From Streptomyces sp. CHD11 (GTDB lineage Bacteria; Actinomycetota; Actinomycetes; Streptomycetales; Streptomycetaceae): a stretch of DNA of 64,000 nucleotides. Below the pieces are notes generated by a model. That model was not told the DNA's origin, did no database searches, and worked only from the letters and a program-made list of their open reading frames with translations. Shown one piece after another: positions 24,865 through 33,117 of the stretch. The stretch covers positions 378,569 through 442,568 of the forward strand of contig NZ_JABTTS010000003.1 in assembly GCF_018638295.1 (NCBI RefSeq), in the 5' to 3' direction. Within the stretch, counting starts at the first letter, position 1. Every line of letters starts with the position of its first letter. The translations under genes and the position numbers were made by a program.

Positions 24865-25257
24865 GTGCGGTACGAACCGGCACCGCCGACCCGGCACCTC
24901 AGCGTCCGCCAGGTCCGGGGACACACGGTGCTGGAGTTCCGCGGTGAGATCGACATCGCCGCGGCCGAGGAGATGGTCCCGCATCTCGACGTGGCGACCG
25001 CCGAAGCGGACGCCCGGGTCGTGATCGACCTGACCGGGGTCGAATTCTTCGACTGCTCCGGACTGCGCCTGCTGTACCGGGCCCGGCACCGGACGGCGGA
25101 CGGGCCGGGCGGCCTGCGCCTCGTCTGCGCCCATCCGCTGACCCTGCGCATGCTCCGCATCACCGGCCTGTCCCGCCTGCTGCCCCCGTGGCCGACCCTG
25201 GACGCCGCCCTGGCCGCGGCGGCGGAGCAGCCGGAATCCGCCTCCGGTCCCGCCTGA
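24865..25257 (+). CDS. STAS-domain anti-anti-sigma factor
   Basis: A 130-residue single STAS domain protein. The conserved loop VEFFDCSGLRLL holds the serine (S65) that anti-sigma kinases phosphorylate. HTVLEFRGEIDIAAAEEM and VVIDLTG are the preceding strands. In partner switching the unphosphorylated form captures an anti-sigma factor and so frees the sigma factor. GTG 24865 is chosen because GGAGG lies ten bases upstream and the length fits the family. No sigma or anti-sigma gene is adjacent; the SpoIIE phosphatase at 12249 could dephosphorylate it, as inference. Confidence 0.88.
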   Translation: MRYEPAPPTRHLSVRQVRGHTVLEFRGEIDIAAAEEMVPHLDVATAEADARVVIDLTGVEFFDCSGLRLLYRARHRTADGPGGLRLVCAHPLTLRMLRITGLSRLLPPWPTLDAALAAAAEQPESASGPA

Positions 25258-25403
25258 CGGCGCCTCGGCCCGCCGGCGGTTCCGCGTGCGGGCGCCCCTC
25301 AGTGCGCCCCCTCCGTGCTTCCGGTGCGGCCTCGATTCCTCGACTTCCCTGTCTGCCCGCCCGGCCGAAGGGCATCCGGACTTCAGGAAGGAGGGCCGTC
25401 GCC

Positions 25404-26066
25404 ATGACGACTCCCACGAGGAAACCGGCCGGCCGCGTCCCCGGATGGGTGAAAGTGGTCGGCTCGGTGGTCCTGCTGCTGGCCGTGCTGTTCGCCGGAA
25501 TCCGTATGAGTGTGCTGCCGGGACTGAAGGACCTGTTCGGCACCGAGACCCGGGACCGCTCCGGACCCGCTCTCCTGGAGTCCATCCAGGACATCAGCCG
25601 CTACGACGCCGCCACGGGCAACTTCCAGGTCGTGGTCGACCTGGAGAAGGACGCCAAGTTCCTGCCCGACGCGGTCCGCGGCAGCCGCACGCTGTACGTC
25701 GGCGCGGGCACCGTGGACGCCTACGTCGACCTCGGCAGGCTGGGCCAGGGCGATGTGCGGGTCGACGACGAGCGTACGTCCGCCACGCTGCGGCTGCCCC
25801 ACGCACGCCTGGGGACACCGGCGTTGAACCCGGAGCGCTCGTACGCCGTCTCCAGGCAGCGAGGGCTGCTCGACCGGCTCGGCGACTTCTTCTCCGACAA
25901 TCCCAACAGCGAACAGGCCGTGCAGAAGCTCGCGGTGCGGCACATCGGCGACGCGGCGAAGGAGAGCGGACTCACCACCCGGGCCGAGACCAACACCACC
26001 GAGATGCTCGAAGGCCTGCTGCGCTCCCTGGGCTTCGAGAAGGTGCGGGTCACCTACGGCGACTGA
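25404..26066 (+). CDS. DUF4230 membrane-anchored protein
   Basis: The 220-residue protein has one N-terminal membrane helix (WVKVVGSVVLLLAVLFAGI) and an outer DUF4230 domain: LLESIQDISRYDAATGNFQVVVDLEKD, given in parts, with GTVDAYVDLGRL and a C-terminal LLRSLGFEKVRVTY. The family occurs widely in Gram-positive bacteria with unknown function. ATG 25404 follows GGAAGGAGG. It is followed after 59 bp by the VanZ-like gene in the same direction. Confidence 0.85.
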   Translation: MTTPTRKPAGRVPGWVKVVGSVVLLLAVLFAGIRMSVLPGLKDLFGTETRDRSGPALLESIQDISRYDAATGNFQVVVDLEKDAKFLPDAVRGSRTLYVGAGTVDAYVDLGRLGQGDVRVDDERTSATLRLPHARLGTPALNPERSYAVSRQRGLLDRLGDFFSDNPNSEQAVQKLAVRHIGDAAKESGLTTRAETNTTEMLEGLLRSLGFEKVRVTYGD

Positions 26067-26125
26067 CAACCCCTGACAGGGGTAACCGGCTTACCTCAGA
26101 AGGAAGTTGCCAACCAGGAGGACCC

Positions 26126-26602
26126 ATGGCCCGCGCCGCCGCACGTCCGCTCCCCCTCCCCGTGCGGCTGCTGGTGCTGCTGTGCGCCGTCGTGTTCATG
26201 GTGGTCTTCGCGGTGGTGCTGGCCCGGCTCACCCTGCAGCCCTCCCCCGCCTCGGAGGCACTGACCCACACCAACCTGCGTCCCGGCCGGTCACTGCGGG
26301 CCTATCTCGACCAGCCCGCACTGCGCGACGCGGTGCGTCAGATCGGCGGCAACATCCTGCTGGGCGTGCCCTTCGGCGTCCTCGCGCCGGTCGTCGCGCC
26401 GCGCACCCGCGGATTCCTGCGGGTGCTGGTACTGACGGCCGTGGTGATGCTGCTGGTCGAGGTCGCCCAGGGCTTCCTGGTGACCGGACGCGCCTTCGAC
26501 GTCGACGACGTCATCCTGAACACCGGCGGAGCTCTCCTCGGCTATCTGCTCGTGGGCCGGCGCCTCAGCCGGACCGTGCACGCCCGGAAGTCACCGGCCT
26601 GA
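26126..26602 (+). CDS. VanZ-like membrane protein
   Basis: The 158-residue protein has four predicted helices and the VanZ pattern: NLRPGRSLRAYLDQP, then GGNILLGVPFGVLAPVV, LLVEVAQGFLVTGRAFDVDD and NTGGALLGYLLV. The acidic VEVAQ...RAFDVDDVILN signature is diagnostic. VanZ proteins give low-level teicoplanin tolerance in some hosts, but most Streptomyces copies have no known role. ATG 26126 follows AGGAGGACCC. It probably shares a transcript with the DUF4230 gene. Confidence 0.88.
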   Translation: MARAAARPLPLPVRLLVLLCAVVFMVVFAVVLARLTLQPSPASEALTHTNLRPGRSLRAYLDQPALRDAVRQIGGNILLGVPFGVLAPVVAPRTRGFLRVLVLTAVVMLLVEVAQGFLVTGRAFDVDDVILNTGGALLGYLLVGRRLSRTVHARKSPA

Positions 26603-26666
26603 CCCCTCCCTTCACCGGCCGGCGGGGGGGGGCAGCCGCCGGGACGGCCACGGGGCACCCCGGGTG

Positions 26667-26942
26667 TCAGGGCCGCTCGTCCTGTTTCTCGGCGGCCCGT
26701 GCGGAGTGGCGCGGGGTCCAGGTGAGCTTGTCCCCGCCCACCCAGCGGACCGTGTCCGGATCGTCCAGGTCGTGGACGGTGATCCCGAACGCTGCGGCGG
26801 CCTGCAGCACGTCGGTGATCGTCCGGGCCTCACCGACCACCTGTCCGTCGATCTGCACGATCCGGAACGGCGGGGTCCCGGGCTGCACCCCGAGCACCGT
26901 GATCCGCGGGTTCGACATGTACGGGCTCGCGCTTTCGGTCAT
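26667..26942 (-). CDS. Hypothetical protein, likely conserved in Streptomyces
   Basis: A 91-residue soluble protein with a small beta-rich N-terminal part (NPRITVLGVQPGTPPFRIVQ) and a helical middle (ARTITDVLQAAAAFGITVHD), ending in a polar tail. Coding bias is normal. I do not recognise a named domain. ATG 26942 and ATG 26918 are both possible starts; neither has a clear SD. Confidence 0.6.
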   Translation of the reverse strand: MTESASPYMSNPRITVLGVQPGTPPFRIVQIDGQVVGEARTITDVLQAAAAFGITVHDLDDPDTVRWVGGDKLTWTPRHSARAAEKQDERP

Positions 26943-27122
26943 GCATCGAGGGTAGAGCGCAAACCGGGTGAACGCGGCGTCCGTGCGCGAACCGGCGCAA
27001 AGCCGCCGCCGGCCCGCTCCCCGGATGCGCCGGTACCCGTACGGCCGGGGACGGAGGAACCGGTCCCGTCTCCGCCGTGCGGCCCGTCCCGCGCTGGGGA
27101 ACCCTGGAGCGAGGAGGTGGCG

Positions 27123-28163
27123 ATGGACCCCGTCGAGGCGCTGGAGCGGATCGCCTTCCTGCTGGAGCGGTCCCTGGCTCCGACGTACCGCGTCCGTGCC
27201 TTCCGCACCGCGGCGCGGACCCTGTCGGAGCTGGGAGCGGACGAGGTGCGCGCGCGGGCGGAGGCCGGGACGCTCGAGGGACTCAGAGGTGTCGGGCCGA
27301 AGACCGCGCAGGTGGCGCGCGAGGCGCTGGCCGGGGACCGGCCCGGCTATCTGCGCAAGCTGGAGGACGAGGCGGGCCGGGAGCCCGCGGACCGGCAGGG
27401 GCAGCGGTTGCGGGAGCTGCTGCGCGGGGACTGCCATCTGCACTCCGACTGGTCGGACGGCGGGAGCCCGATCGAGGAGATGGGCCGGACCGCCGCTGCG
27501 CTGGGCCACGAGTGGGCGGGGCTGACGGACCACTCACCCCGGCTGACCGTGGCCCGCGGGCTGTTGGCCGGCCGGCTGCGCGAGCAGCTGGACGTGGTGG
27601 CGGAGCTCAACGAGACCTGGGCGCCGTTCCGGCTGCTGACCGGAATCGAGTGCGACATCCTCGAGGACGGGTCCCTCGACCAGGAGCCCGAGTTGCTGGA
27701 CCGGCTGGACGTCGTGGTGGTGTCGGTCCACTCCAGGCTACGGATGGACTCCCGGTCGATGACCCGCCGGATGGTGGCCGCGGTGCGCGACCCGCGCTCC
27801 GACATCCTCGGCCACTGCACCGGCCGGCTGCTGACCGGACGCGCCCGGCCCCCGTCGGAGTTCGACGCCGCCGAGGTGTTCGCGGCCTGCGCGGAGACCG
27901 GCACCGCCCTGGAGATCAACAGCAGGCCCGAGCGGCTCGACCCGCCGCGACGGCTGCTGCGCCAGGCGGTGGAGGCGGGTGTGCTGTTCTCCGTCGACAC
28001 CGACGCGCACGCGCCGGGCCAGCTGGACTGGGGCATCCTCGGCTGCGCCCGCGCGCAGGAGTGCGGGGTGCCGCCGGAGCGGGTGGTCACCACATGGCCG
28101 CTGGACGAGCTGCTGGCGTGGGCCCGCGAGCGGCGGGTGCCCGCCGGAGTGGCGGACGGCTGA
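27123..28163 (+). CDS. PHP-domain phosphoesterase with N-terminal helix-hairpin-helix (PolX-like, polymerase part missing)
   Basis: The 346-residue protein starts with an 8-kDa/HhH-like domain (LERIAFLLERSLAPTYRVRA; GLRGVGPKTAQVA) of the kind in PolX. It goes straight to a PHP domain (GDCHLHSDWSDGG from about residue 103; GLTDHSPRLTV; TGIECDILEDG; VVSVHSRLRMDS; FSVDTDAHAPGQL), whose His/Asp residues bind metal ions for phosphoester hydrolysis. The palm/fingers polymerase region of full PolX is absent, so it is more like a DNA-end-processing or histidinol-phosphatase-like enzyme. ATG 27123 follows GAGGAGG. It leads a co-directional group with the HAD gene. Confidence 0.85.
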   Translation: MDPVEALERIAFLLERSLAPTYRVRAFRTAARTLSELGADEVRARAEAGTLEGLRGVGPKTAQVAREALAGDRPGYLRKLEDEAGREPADRQGQRLRELLRGDCHLHSDWSDGGSPIEEMGRTAAALGHEWAGLTDHSPRLTVARGLLAGRLREQLDVVAELNETWAPFRLLTGIECDILEDGSLDQEPELLDRLDVVVVSVHSRLRMDSRSMTRRMVAAVRDPRSDILGHCTGRLLTGRARPPSEFDAAEVFAACAETGTALEINSRPERLDPPRRLLRQAVEAGVLFSVDTDAHAPGQLDWGILGCARAQECGVPPERVVTTWPLDELLAWARERRVPAGVADG

Positions 28164-28201
28164 GGTGGTACCCGTGTCCGCTCCCGGAGGAAGGACAGCG
28201 T

Positions 28202-28858
28202 ATGGAACGGGCGGCCGTGTTCGATGTGGACGGCACTCTGGTCGACACCAATCATCTGCATGTGACGGCCTGGTGGGAGGCGTTCCGCCAGGCGGGCCAC
28301 CGGGTGCCGATGCACGCCGTCCACCGGGCCGTGGGACTGCCCTCCTCCGCCCTGATCGCCCACCTGCTGGGCGAGGACCGGGACACCGGCCGCGACGCGG
28401 AGCTCAGCGCCGCCCACAAGGCGCTGTACGGGCAGTACTTCGACCGGCTGCCCGCCCTGCCGGACGCCGGCCGGCTGCTGAGGCGGCTGCACGGGGAGGG
28501 CTGGACCGTGGTCCTGGCCACTTCGGCCGGCGGTGCGGAACTGAGCGCGCTGCGCCGGGCGATCGACGCCGACGACGCGATCGGCGCGACCGCGAGCGCC
28601 GACGACGTCGAGGAGGGGAAACCCGCGCCGGAGCCCGTCGAGCACGCCCTGGAGCTGGCCGGGGCGCCGGCGGAGCGCGCGGTGTTCGTCGGCGACACGG
28701 TGTGGGACATGCGGGCGGGCAGCCGCGCGGGGGTGCGCTGCGTGGGCGTGCTGTGCGGCGGTATTCCGCGCGCCGATCTGGAGGCGGCCGGCGCGGACGC
28801 GGTCTACGACGATCCGGCCCACCTCCTGGCGTCGCTCCCGGACGGTCTCCTGGCATGA
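28202..28858 (+). CDS. HAD-superfamily hydrolase (subfamily IA)
   Basis: The 218-residue protein has all four HAD motifs: FDVDGTLVDTN (nucleophile D), LATSAGG (motif II), a lysine in EEGKPAPEP (motif III) and FVGDTVWDMRAG (motif IV). The cap inserted after motif I places it near beta-phosphoglucomutase and phosphoglycolate phosphatase types. The substrate cannot be assigned. It lies 38 bp after the PHP gene and may be co-transcribed with it. Confidence 0.88.
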   Translation: MERAAVFDVDGTLVDTNHLHVTAWWEAFRQAGHRVPMHAVHRAVGLPSSALIAHLLGEDRDTGRDAELSAAHKALYGQYFDRLPALPDAGRLLRRLHGEGWTVVLATSAGGAELSALRRAIDADDAIGATASADDVEEGKPAPEPVEHALELAGAPAERAVFVGDTVWDMRAGSRAGVRCVGVLCGGIPRADLEAAGADAVYDDPAHLLASLPDGLLA

Positions 28859-28930
28859 GGTGCCACGCGCAGGGCATGAAGTGCCGTGCGAACGGGATAC
28901 CCGCAGGGCATGGCAGGTACGGGAGAAGTG

Positions 28931-30124
28931 ATGCGGCGCGGTGAGGCCGAGGGGCGGGGTACCGCGGTGGCTCGGGCGCGGGAGGCGGTGCGCTGGGACG
29001 TCCGGTCCGCCGGCCGGGCGGCACGGGCCGCCTGGCGGGGACCCGGGCGGGAACGGGACCTCGTCGTCCAGTCGCTGAAGGCCGCCGCCGCGGCCCTGCT
29101 GGCGTGGCTGCTGGCCCAGGTCTGGCTCGGCGATCCCATGGCCCTGATGGCGCCCTGGGTGGCGCTGGTCCTGGTGCAGGCCACCGTCTACAGCTCGATC
29201 GTGCAGGGAGTCCGCCAGTTCGCCGCGATCTGTGTGGGCGCGCTGGTGGCCTCGGGGGCACAGGCGGTCACCGGCGACACGACGGGCGCCCTCGCGCTGT
29301 CCGTGCCGGTACTGGTGCTGTTGTCGAACTGGCCGCGCTTCGGCGACCAGGGCATCTACGCCGCGACCACGGCGGTGTTCACCATCGCCACCGGAACGGT
29401 GAGCGCAGCCGCCGTCGGGCACCGGCTGGGGCAGGCGGCGCTGGGCGCGGTCATCGGGATCGCCGTGAACGCGTTCGTCCTGCCGCCGGTGCATCTGCGG
29501 GACGTCAGGGAGAACCTGGCGGCGCTGGCCCGGGAGAGCGGCGATGTGCTGCACAGCCTGGCCGGGGACCTGCGGGAGGGCGAGTGGGACGCGCAGACGG
29601 CCGCCGGCTGGGTGCAGGCCTCGGCGCGGCTCCAGGACCGCCTGGAGGCGTTGCGCTCGGCACGCGGGTGGAGCAGGGAGAGCCTGCGGCTGACCTCGGG
29701 CATCCTGCGCAGCCTGCACCGGGCGCCGACCGAGGCCCTGCCACCGCCGGAGGAGGACCAGCGCTTCAGCCGGGTCGCCGGGCATCTCACGGCGCTGACC
29801 CGCGGCCTGGCGGTGGCCGCGGACGAGGAGCGCACGCCCGCGGCACCGGACACGGCGGTGCTGCGCTGCTACGCGGAACTGCTGGAGCTGCTCGGCGACG
29901 GCTGCCGGGCGGACGCGGACCGGCTGACGGGCAGCGGGGAGCGGGCGGATCCGCTGCTGGACGAGCGGACGGAGGCGGTGATGCGGGAACTGCACGAGAG
30001 GCTCCAGGAGGGACTGCGGGAGCACGCCGGACGGGACGCCGCGCGGGCGGCCGTCCTGGGCACGCTGCTGCTCCAGGCGGAGAACCTCTGGGCCGAACTG
30101 GACGGTGGCGGGCAGGGCCGGTGA
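28931..30124 (+). CDS. FUSC/aromatic-acid-exporter-like membrane protein
   Basis: The 397-residue protein has a basic N-terminus, five to six membrane helices (KAAAAALLAWLLAQVWLG; APWVALVLVQATVYSS; FAAICVGALVASG; and the VHLRD boundary) and a long cytoplasmic helical C-terminus (about residues 190-397). This is the half-size FUSC layout linked to export of aromatic acids. ATG 28931 has GGGAGA five bases upstream; earlier starts at 28886 or 28910 are less likely. A second family member lies at 33118. Confidence 0.78.
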   Translation: MRRGEAEGRGTAVARAREAVRWDVRSAGRAARAAWRGPGRERDLVVQSLKAAAAALLAWLLAQVWLGDPMALMAPWVALVLVQATVYSSIVQGVRQFAAICVGALVASGAQAVTGDTTGALALSVPVLVLLSNWPRFGDQGIYAATTAVFTIATGTVSAAAVGHRLGQAALGAVIGIAVNAFVLPPVHLRDVRENLAALARESGDVLHSLAGDLREGEWDAQTAAGWVQASARLQDRLEALRSARGWSRESLRLTSGILRSLHRAPTEALPPPEEDQRFSRVAGHLTALTRGLAVAADEERTPAAPDTAVLRCYAELLELLGDGCRADADRLTGSGERADPLLDERTEAVMRELHERLQEGLREHAGRDAARAAVLGTLLLQAENLWAELDGGGQGR

Positions 30125-30477
30125 CACACCTCACGCGCGAAGACGGCCGGAGGCGGAACAGCCGGAGGGGGCCGGCCGTTGAACAGGACGTGGGTGCGGA
30201 TGGGACAGTGTCCCCGGGCCTCACCATTCGCCCACAGGGACGATCGTTCGGCTGAAGCCCTGTGGAGCCTTTCGCCGAGAGGCGACCGCCATCCGTGCCC
30301 ACCCTTTGTCCGCCCCGGCCGTGATTCCCCCGTCACGGTCGGGGCTTCCTCCTGTCCGGCTCGTTCGCGGCGCGCGGACGTGCGTCCTCGCGGGCACCGG
30401 CCGGACGGCGTGTGCACGCGCGCGGCTGAGGGGTACCCGGCCGGCTCCGCGGAGCGTACGGCCGAGAGGAGCGGAAG
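30125..30477 (+). other. 353-bp intergenic region with several inverted repeats; possible structured RNA
   Basis: No coding sequence is apparent. From left to right it holds TTGAAC (30179), the odd palindrome GGGACA-G-TGTCCC (30202-30214), a stem CCACAGGG/CCCTGTGG (30232-30239 with 30258-30265), a small hairpin CGCC-GAGA-GGCG (30273-30284) and a terminator-like hairpin (30313-30344). The series of stems ending in a terminator could be a small RNA of about 130 nt, or a leader; this is inference and no Rfam family was recognised. Confidence 0.35.
30313..30344 (+). terminator. Hairpin, likely terminator
   Basis: CCCCGGCCGTGA (30313-30324) pairs with TCACGGTCGGGG (30333-30344) with one mismatch and an 8-nt loop, followed by CTTCCTCCT on the plus strand. 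It could end the FUSC transcript or a small RNA. Confidence 0.6.
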
Positions 30478-31509
30478 GTGAGCGGCAAGGCGGGCATGAG
30501 GGTCGTCGTCACGGGCGCCACCGGCAACGCCGGAACGAGCGTGGTGCGCGCACTCTCGGAGGAACCGGAGGTCGGGTCCGTACGGGGTCTGGCCCGGCGG
30601 GTCCCCGGGTGGTCGCCGTCGAAGACCGAGTGGTCGGCGGTGGACGTGGCGTCGGAGCGGTTCGATCTCGTGGAGGAATTCGCCGGCGCGGACGCGGTGG
30701 TCCATCTGGCCTGGGCGTTCCAGCCGACGCACGATCCGGCGACCACCTGGCGCACCAATGTGCTCGGCAGTATGCGGGTGTTCGACGCGGTGGCCGAGGC
30801 GGGGGTGCCGGCGCTGGTGCACGCCTCGTCGGTCGGGGCGTACTCGCCGGGCCCGAAGGATTCCGCGGTGGACGAGTCGTGGCCGACACATGGCTGGCCG
30901 GACGCCGCCTACTGCCGGGAGAAGGCGTATCTGGAGCGGGCACTGGACACGTTCGAACGGGACCACCCGGCCGTCCGGGTGGTACGGATGCGGCCCGCGT
31001 TCCTCTTCAAGCGGGAGTCGGCGAGCGAGCAGCGCCGCATCTTCGGCGGGCGTTTCCTGCCGGGGCAGCTGGCGCGGCCGGATGTGCTGCCCTTCCTGCC
31101 CGACATACCGGGCCTGCGGGTGCAGGCGCTGCACACCGACGACGCGGCCGGTGCCTACCGGCTGGCGGTGCTGTCCGCCGGGGCACGGGGCGCGTTCAAC
31201 CTCGCCGCCGAGCCGACGGTCGACGCGGATCTGCTCGGGGAGATGTTCGGGACCCGCCGGGTACGGCTGCCGCGCACCGCGGCCCGCTCGGCGGTCGCCG
31301 CCGCCTGGGGACTGCGGCTGCTGCCGGCCTCCCCTCATCTGTTCGACGCCGTGCTGCGGCTTCCGCTGATGGACTGCACCCGTGCGCGCGTGGAGCTCGG
31401 CTGGCGGCCGGAGCGCACGGCGACGCAGGTGGTGGAGGAGTTCCTGCGGGGCATGCGGCAGGGTGCGGGGGACGCGACGGAACCGCTGCGGGGGCGCAAG
31501 GTGGGCTGA
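30478..31509 (+). CDS. NAD-dependent epimerase/dehydratase-family (extended SDR) protein
   Basis: The 343-residue protein starts with a Rossmann fold (RVVVTGATGNAGTSVV). It has the active-site pattern YxxxK in AAYCREKAYLE, preceded by LVHASSVGAYSPG that supplies the serine. Extended SDRs act on nucleotide sugars or small ketones/alcohols; the substrate here is open. The C-terminal FNLAAEPTVDADLLGEM and LGWRPERTATQVVEEF fit the family end. GTG 30478 follows GAGGAG; an internal ATG at 30496 is the alternative. Confidence 0.85.
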   Translation: MSGKAGMRVVVTGATGNAGTSVVRALSEEPEVGSVRGLARRVPGWSPSKTEWSAVDVASERFDLVEEFAGADAVVHLAWAFQPTHDPATTWRTNVLGSMRVFDAVAEAGVPALVHASSVGAYSPGPKDSAVDESWPTHGWPDAAYCREKAYLERALDTFERDHPAVRVVRMRPAFLFKRESASEQRRIFGGRFLPGQLARPDVLPFLPDIPGLRVQALHTDDAAGAYRLAVLSAGARGAFNLAAEPTVDADLLGEMFGTRRVRLPRTAARSAVAAAWGLRLLPASPHLFDAVLRLPLMDCTRARVELGWRPERTATQVVEEFLRGMRQGAGDATEPLRGRKVG

Positions 31510-31594
31510 GTGCTGCTGAGTGCTGAGTACCAGGTTTGGCGGGCCCGCGTGGAGGTACCCGCGACGGCTTACGCACGGATGAAGGGAGAGGGAC

Positions 31595-31867
31595 GTGACC
31601 GACCACCGTCTCGAAGGACCCGGGGAGAACGGCGCCGCTGTCCCCCGCGATCTGCCGGACCAGCAGGCGGGTCCCGACGAGGATCCCTGGGAGGTCGCAC
31701 CGGCGGCCGCGGAACGGGAGAGCGAGAGGAAGGCCGGCGCGTCGGACGAGGCGGGGTCCGGACCCGACGTCCCCGACACGGACGAGGCCGGCACGGGACG
31801 CCAGGGCGCCCCTCAGCCGGGGTCCGGCAACGCGGAGCAGCCCGTACCGGAGGAGCCGTCGGCGTAG
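31595..31867 (+). CDS. Small acidic, probably disordered hypothetical protein
   Basis: A 90-residue product rich in Glu, Asp, Pro, Gly and Ala, with no predicted helix of membrane type and no cysteine. Segments such as PDQQAGPDEDPWEVAPAAA and PDVPDTDEAGTGRQ suggest intrinsic disorder. GTG 31595 follows GGGAGAGG. Similar short acidic proteins are common in Streptomyces, with unknown roles. Coding bias supports it modestly. Confidence 0.55.
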   Translation: MTDHRLEGPGENGAAVPRDLPDQQAGPDEDPWEVAPAAAERESERKAGASDEAGSGPDVPDTDEAGTGRQGAPQPGSGNAEQPVPEEPSA

Positions 31868-31960
31868 TCCGCCGCGTCCCGGCGGGCGCCGCGGCCACCA
31901 CCGGGCCACCGCGCCGGGCCGGCTCGACCGGGCGCCGCCCGGCATGTCGGTGCGCTTCTG

Positions 31961-32215
31961 TCACGGACCCCGGCGCACCGGGACGGACCGGCCCGCGGTG
32001 CGGTCCTCGGGCGTTGTGTGCCGGGCCGGCGGTGGGAATCCCGGGCCCGGGGCGACCAGGCCGGCGACGACATCGCTCACGGACCCGGAGCTGGGCCCGG
32101 TCGCGGGGCCGGGCTCGAAAGGGCTGAGCGGGCCGTCGAAGCAGAGCCGCTGAAGCACGGCCGCGCGGCCGGCCCGTCCGAGGTCACGCGCCGTGCGCCC
32201 GTTCCGCCCCGCCAT
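31961..32215 (-). CDS. Possible small hypothetical protein or ankyrin-like remnant
   Basis: An 84-residue frame with a strong GGAGGGA element five to seven bases before ATG 32215. It begins MAGRNGRTARDLGRAGRAAV, which recalls the tail of an ankyrin repeat ('NGRTARDLARxxGH'), but the rest (proline/glycine-rich) matches nothing I know. It could be a real small gene or the leftover of a larger one. Low confidence. Confidence 0.35.
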   Translation of the reverse strand: MAGRNGRTARDLGRAGRAAVLQRLCFDGPLSPFEPGPATGPSSGSVSDVVAGLVAPGPGFPPPARHTTPEDRTAGRSVPVRRGP

Positions 32216-32476
32216 GCGGCTCCCTCCGAACCCCTGCCGATCTGCGGCCTACCGCCGAAGGGCAGGACGGCGTGATGTCCGTGCCGCCCGGTCCCGTGCC
32301 ATTCAGCGGCCCCGGACGACCTCCTGGACGTCGTCCAGCCGTCATGGCCCTCCCCCTCGGCGGCTGCGGAACAGCGTACGGAGCGCGGCCTGGCGTGTTC
32401 GGCGCCGGCGCGGAAATCCATTGGCTCCTGCGGGCGTCAGGTCCCTAGCCTGGGCCGGAGACCGGGCCTCCCGGGT

Positions 32477-32506
32477 TTCGCAGGACTTCGCAGGACTTCG
32501 CAGGAC
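32477..32506 (+). repeat. Three tandem copies of a 10-bp unit
   Basis: TTCGCAGGAC occurs three times in direct succession (32477-32506), 42 bp before the FBP-domain start codon. A 10-bp period places the copies on one face of the helix, so it may be a regulator array or simple slippage. Confidence 0.7.
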
Positions 32507-32548
32507 ACGGACAACCACCGCACGGCACCCGCCAGGAGACGGCCCCCC

Positions 32549-33037
32549 ATGAGAGCGCTCAGCGAGCAGGACATCCGCACGTCGTTCATCAACTGCTCCA
32601 AGGGGGAGGCCAGGCGGCTGGCCGTGCCCCGGGACCTGGCGTCACGTCCCTGGGACGATCTCGACTTCCTGGGCTGGCGTGATCCGGGCGCACCCGACCG
32701 CAGCTATCTCGTCGTCGAACGCGACGGCCGGCCCGTCGGGGTGGCCATGCGGTTCCAGCCCGCCCGGCGCGGCTTCCTGCACCGCAGCATGTGCTCCCTG
32801 TGCCTGACGACACACCCGCGCGGCGGGGTGGCTCTGATGACGGCGCGCAAGGCGGGGACGGCCGGCCGCGAGGGCAATTCGGTCGGCGCCTACATGTGCA
32901 CCGACCTCGCCTGTTCCCTCTATCTGCGCGGCAGGAAGGTCCCCGAGACCGGGCCCCGGTTCGAGGAGAGCCTCACCGTGGAGGAGCAGATCGACCGCAC
33001 GCGCGGCAACCTGTTCGCTTTCCTCGACACGCTGTAG
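32549..33037 (+). CDS. FBP-domain protein (elongation-factor-G-binding-like treble-clef zinc finger)
   Basis: The 162-residue protein carries the C-terminal treble-clef zinc finger of FusB/FBP-type proteins: SMCSLCLTTHPRGG gives the first CxxC pair and YMCTDLACSLYLRG the second pair. The first half (IRTSFINCSKGEARRLAVP) also fits the family. FusB-like proteins bind EF-G and free it from fusidic-acid-stalled ribosomes; whether this Streptomyces member does so is unknown. ATG 32549 is in good family register. It is followed by the second FUSC-type gene. Confidence 0.82.
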   Translation: MRALSEQDIRTSFINCSKGEARRLAVPRDLASRPWDDLDFLGWRDPGAPDRSYLVVERDGRPVGVAMRFQPARRGFLHRSMCSLCLTTHPRGGVALMTARKAGTAGREGNSVGAYMCTDLACSLYLRGRKVPETGPRFEESLTVEEQIDRTRGNLFAFLDTL

Positions 33038-33117
33038 GTCCTCCCGGCTGTGCTCCGTGGGGCTGCCGTCGCTGCTGAACACGTTCGACGCGTCCGGGGA
33101 GGGGGAACCGTCCGAGG

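Larger units (their letters stand above)
31868..32548. other. 681-bp region with weak coding signal only
   Basis: Apart from the small leftward reading frame at 31961-32215 and the triple direct repeat at 32477-32506, I see no gene. Frames in this stretch lack start signals or family resemblance. The right end should carry the promoter of the FBP-domain gene. Confidence 0.45.
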
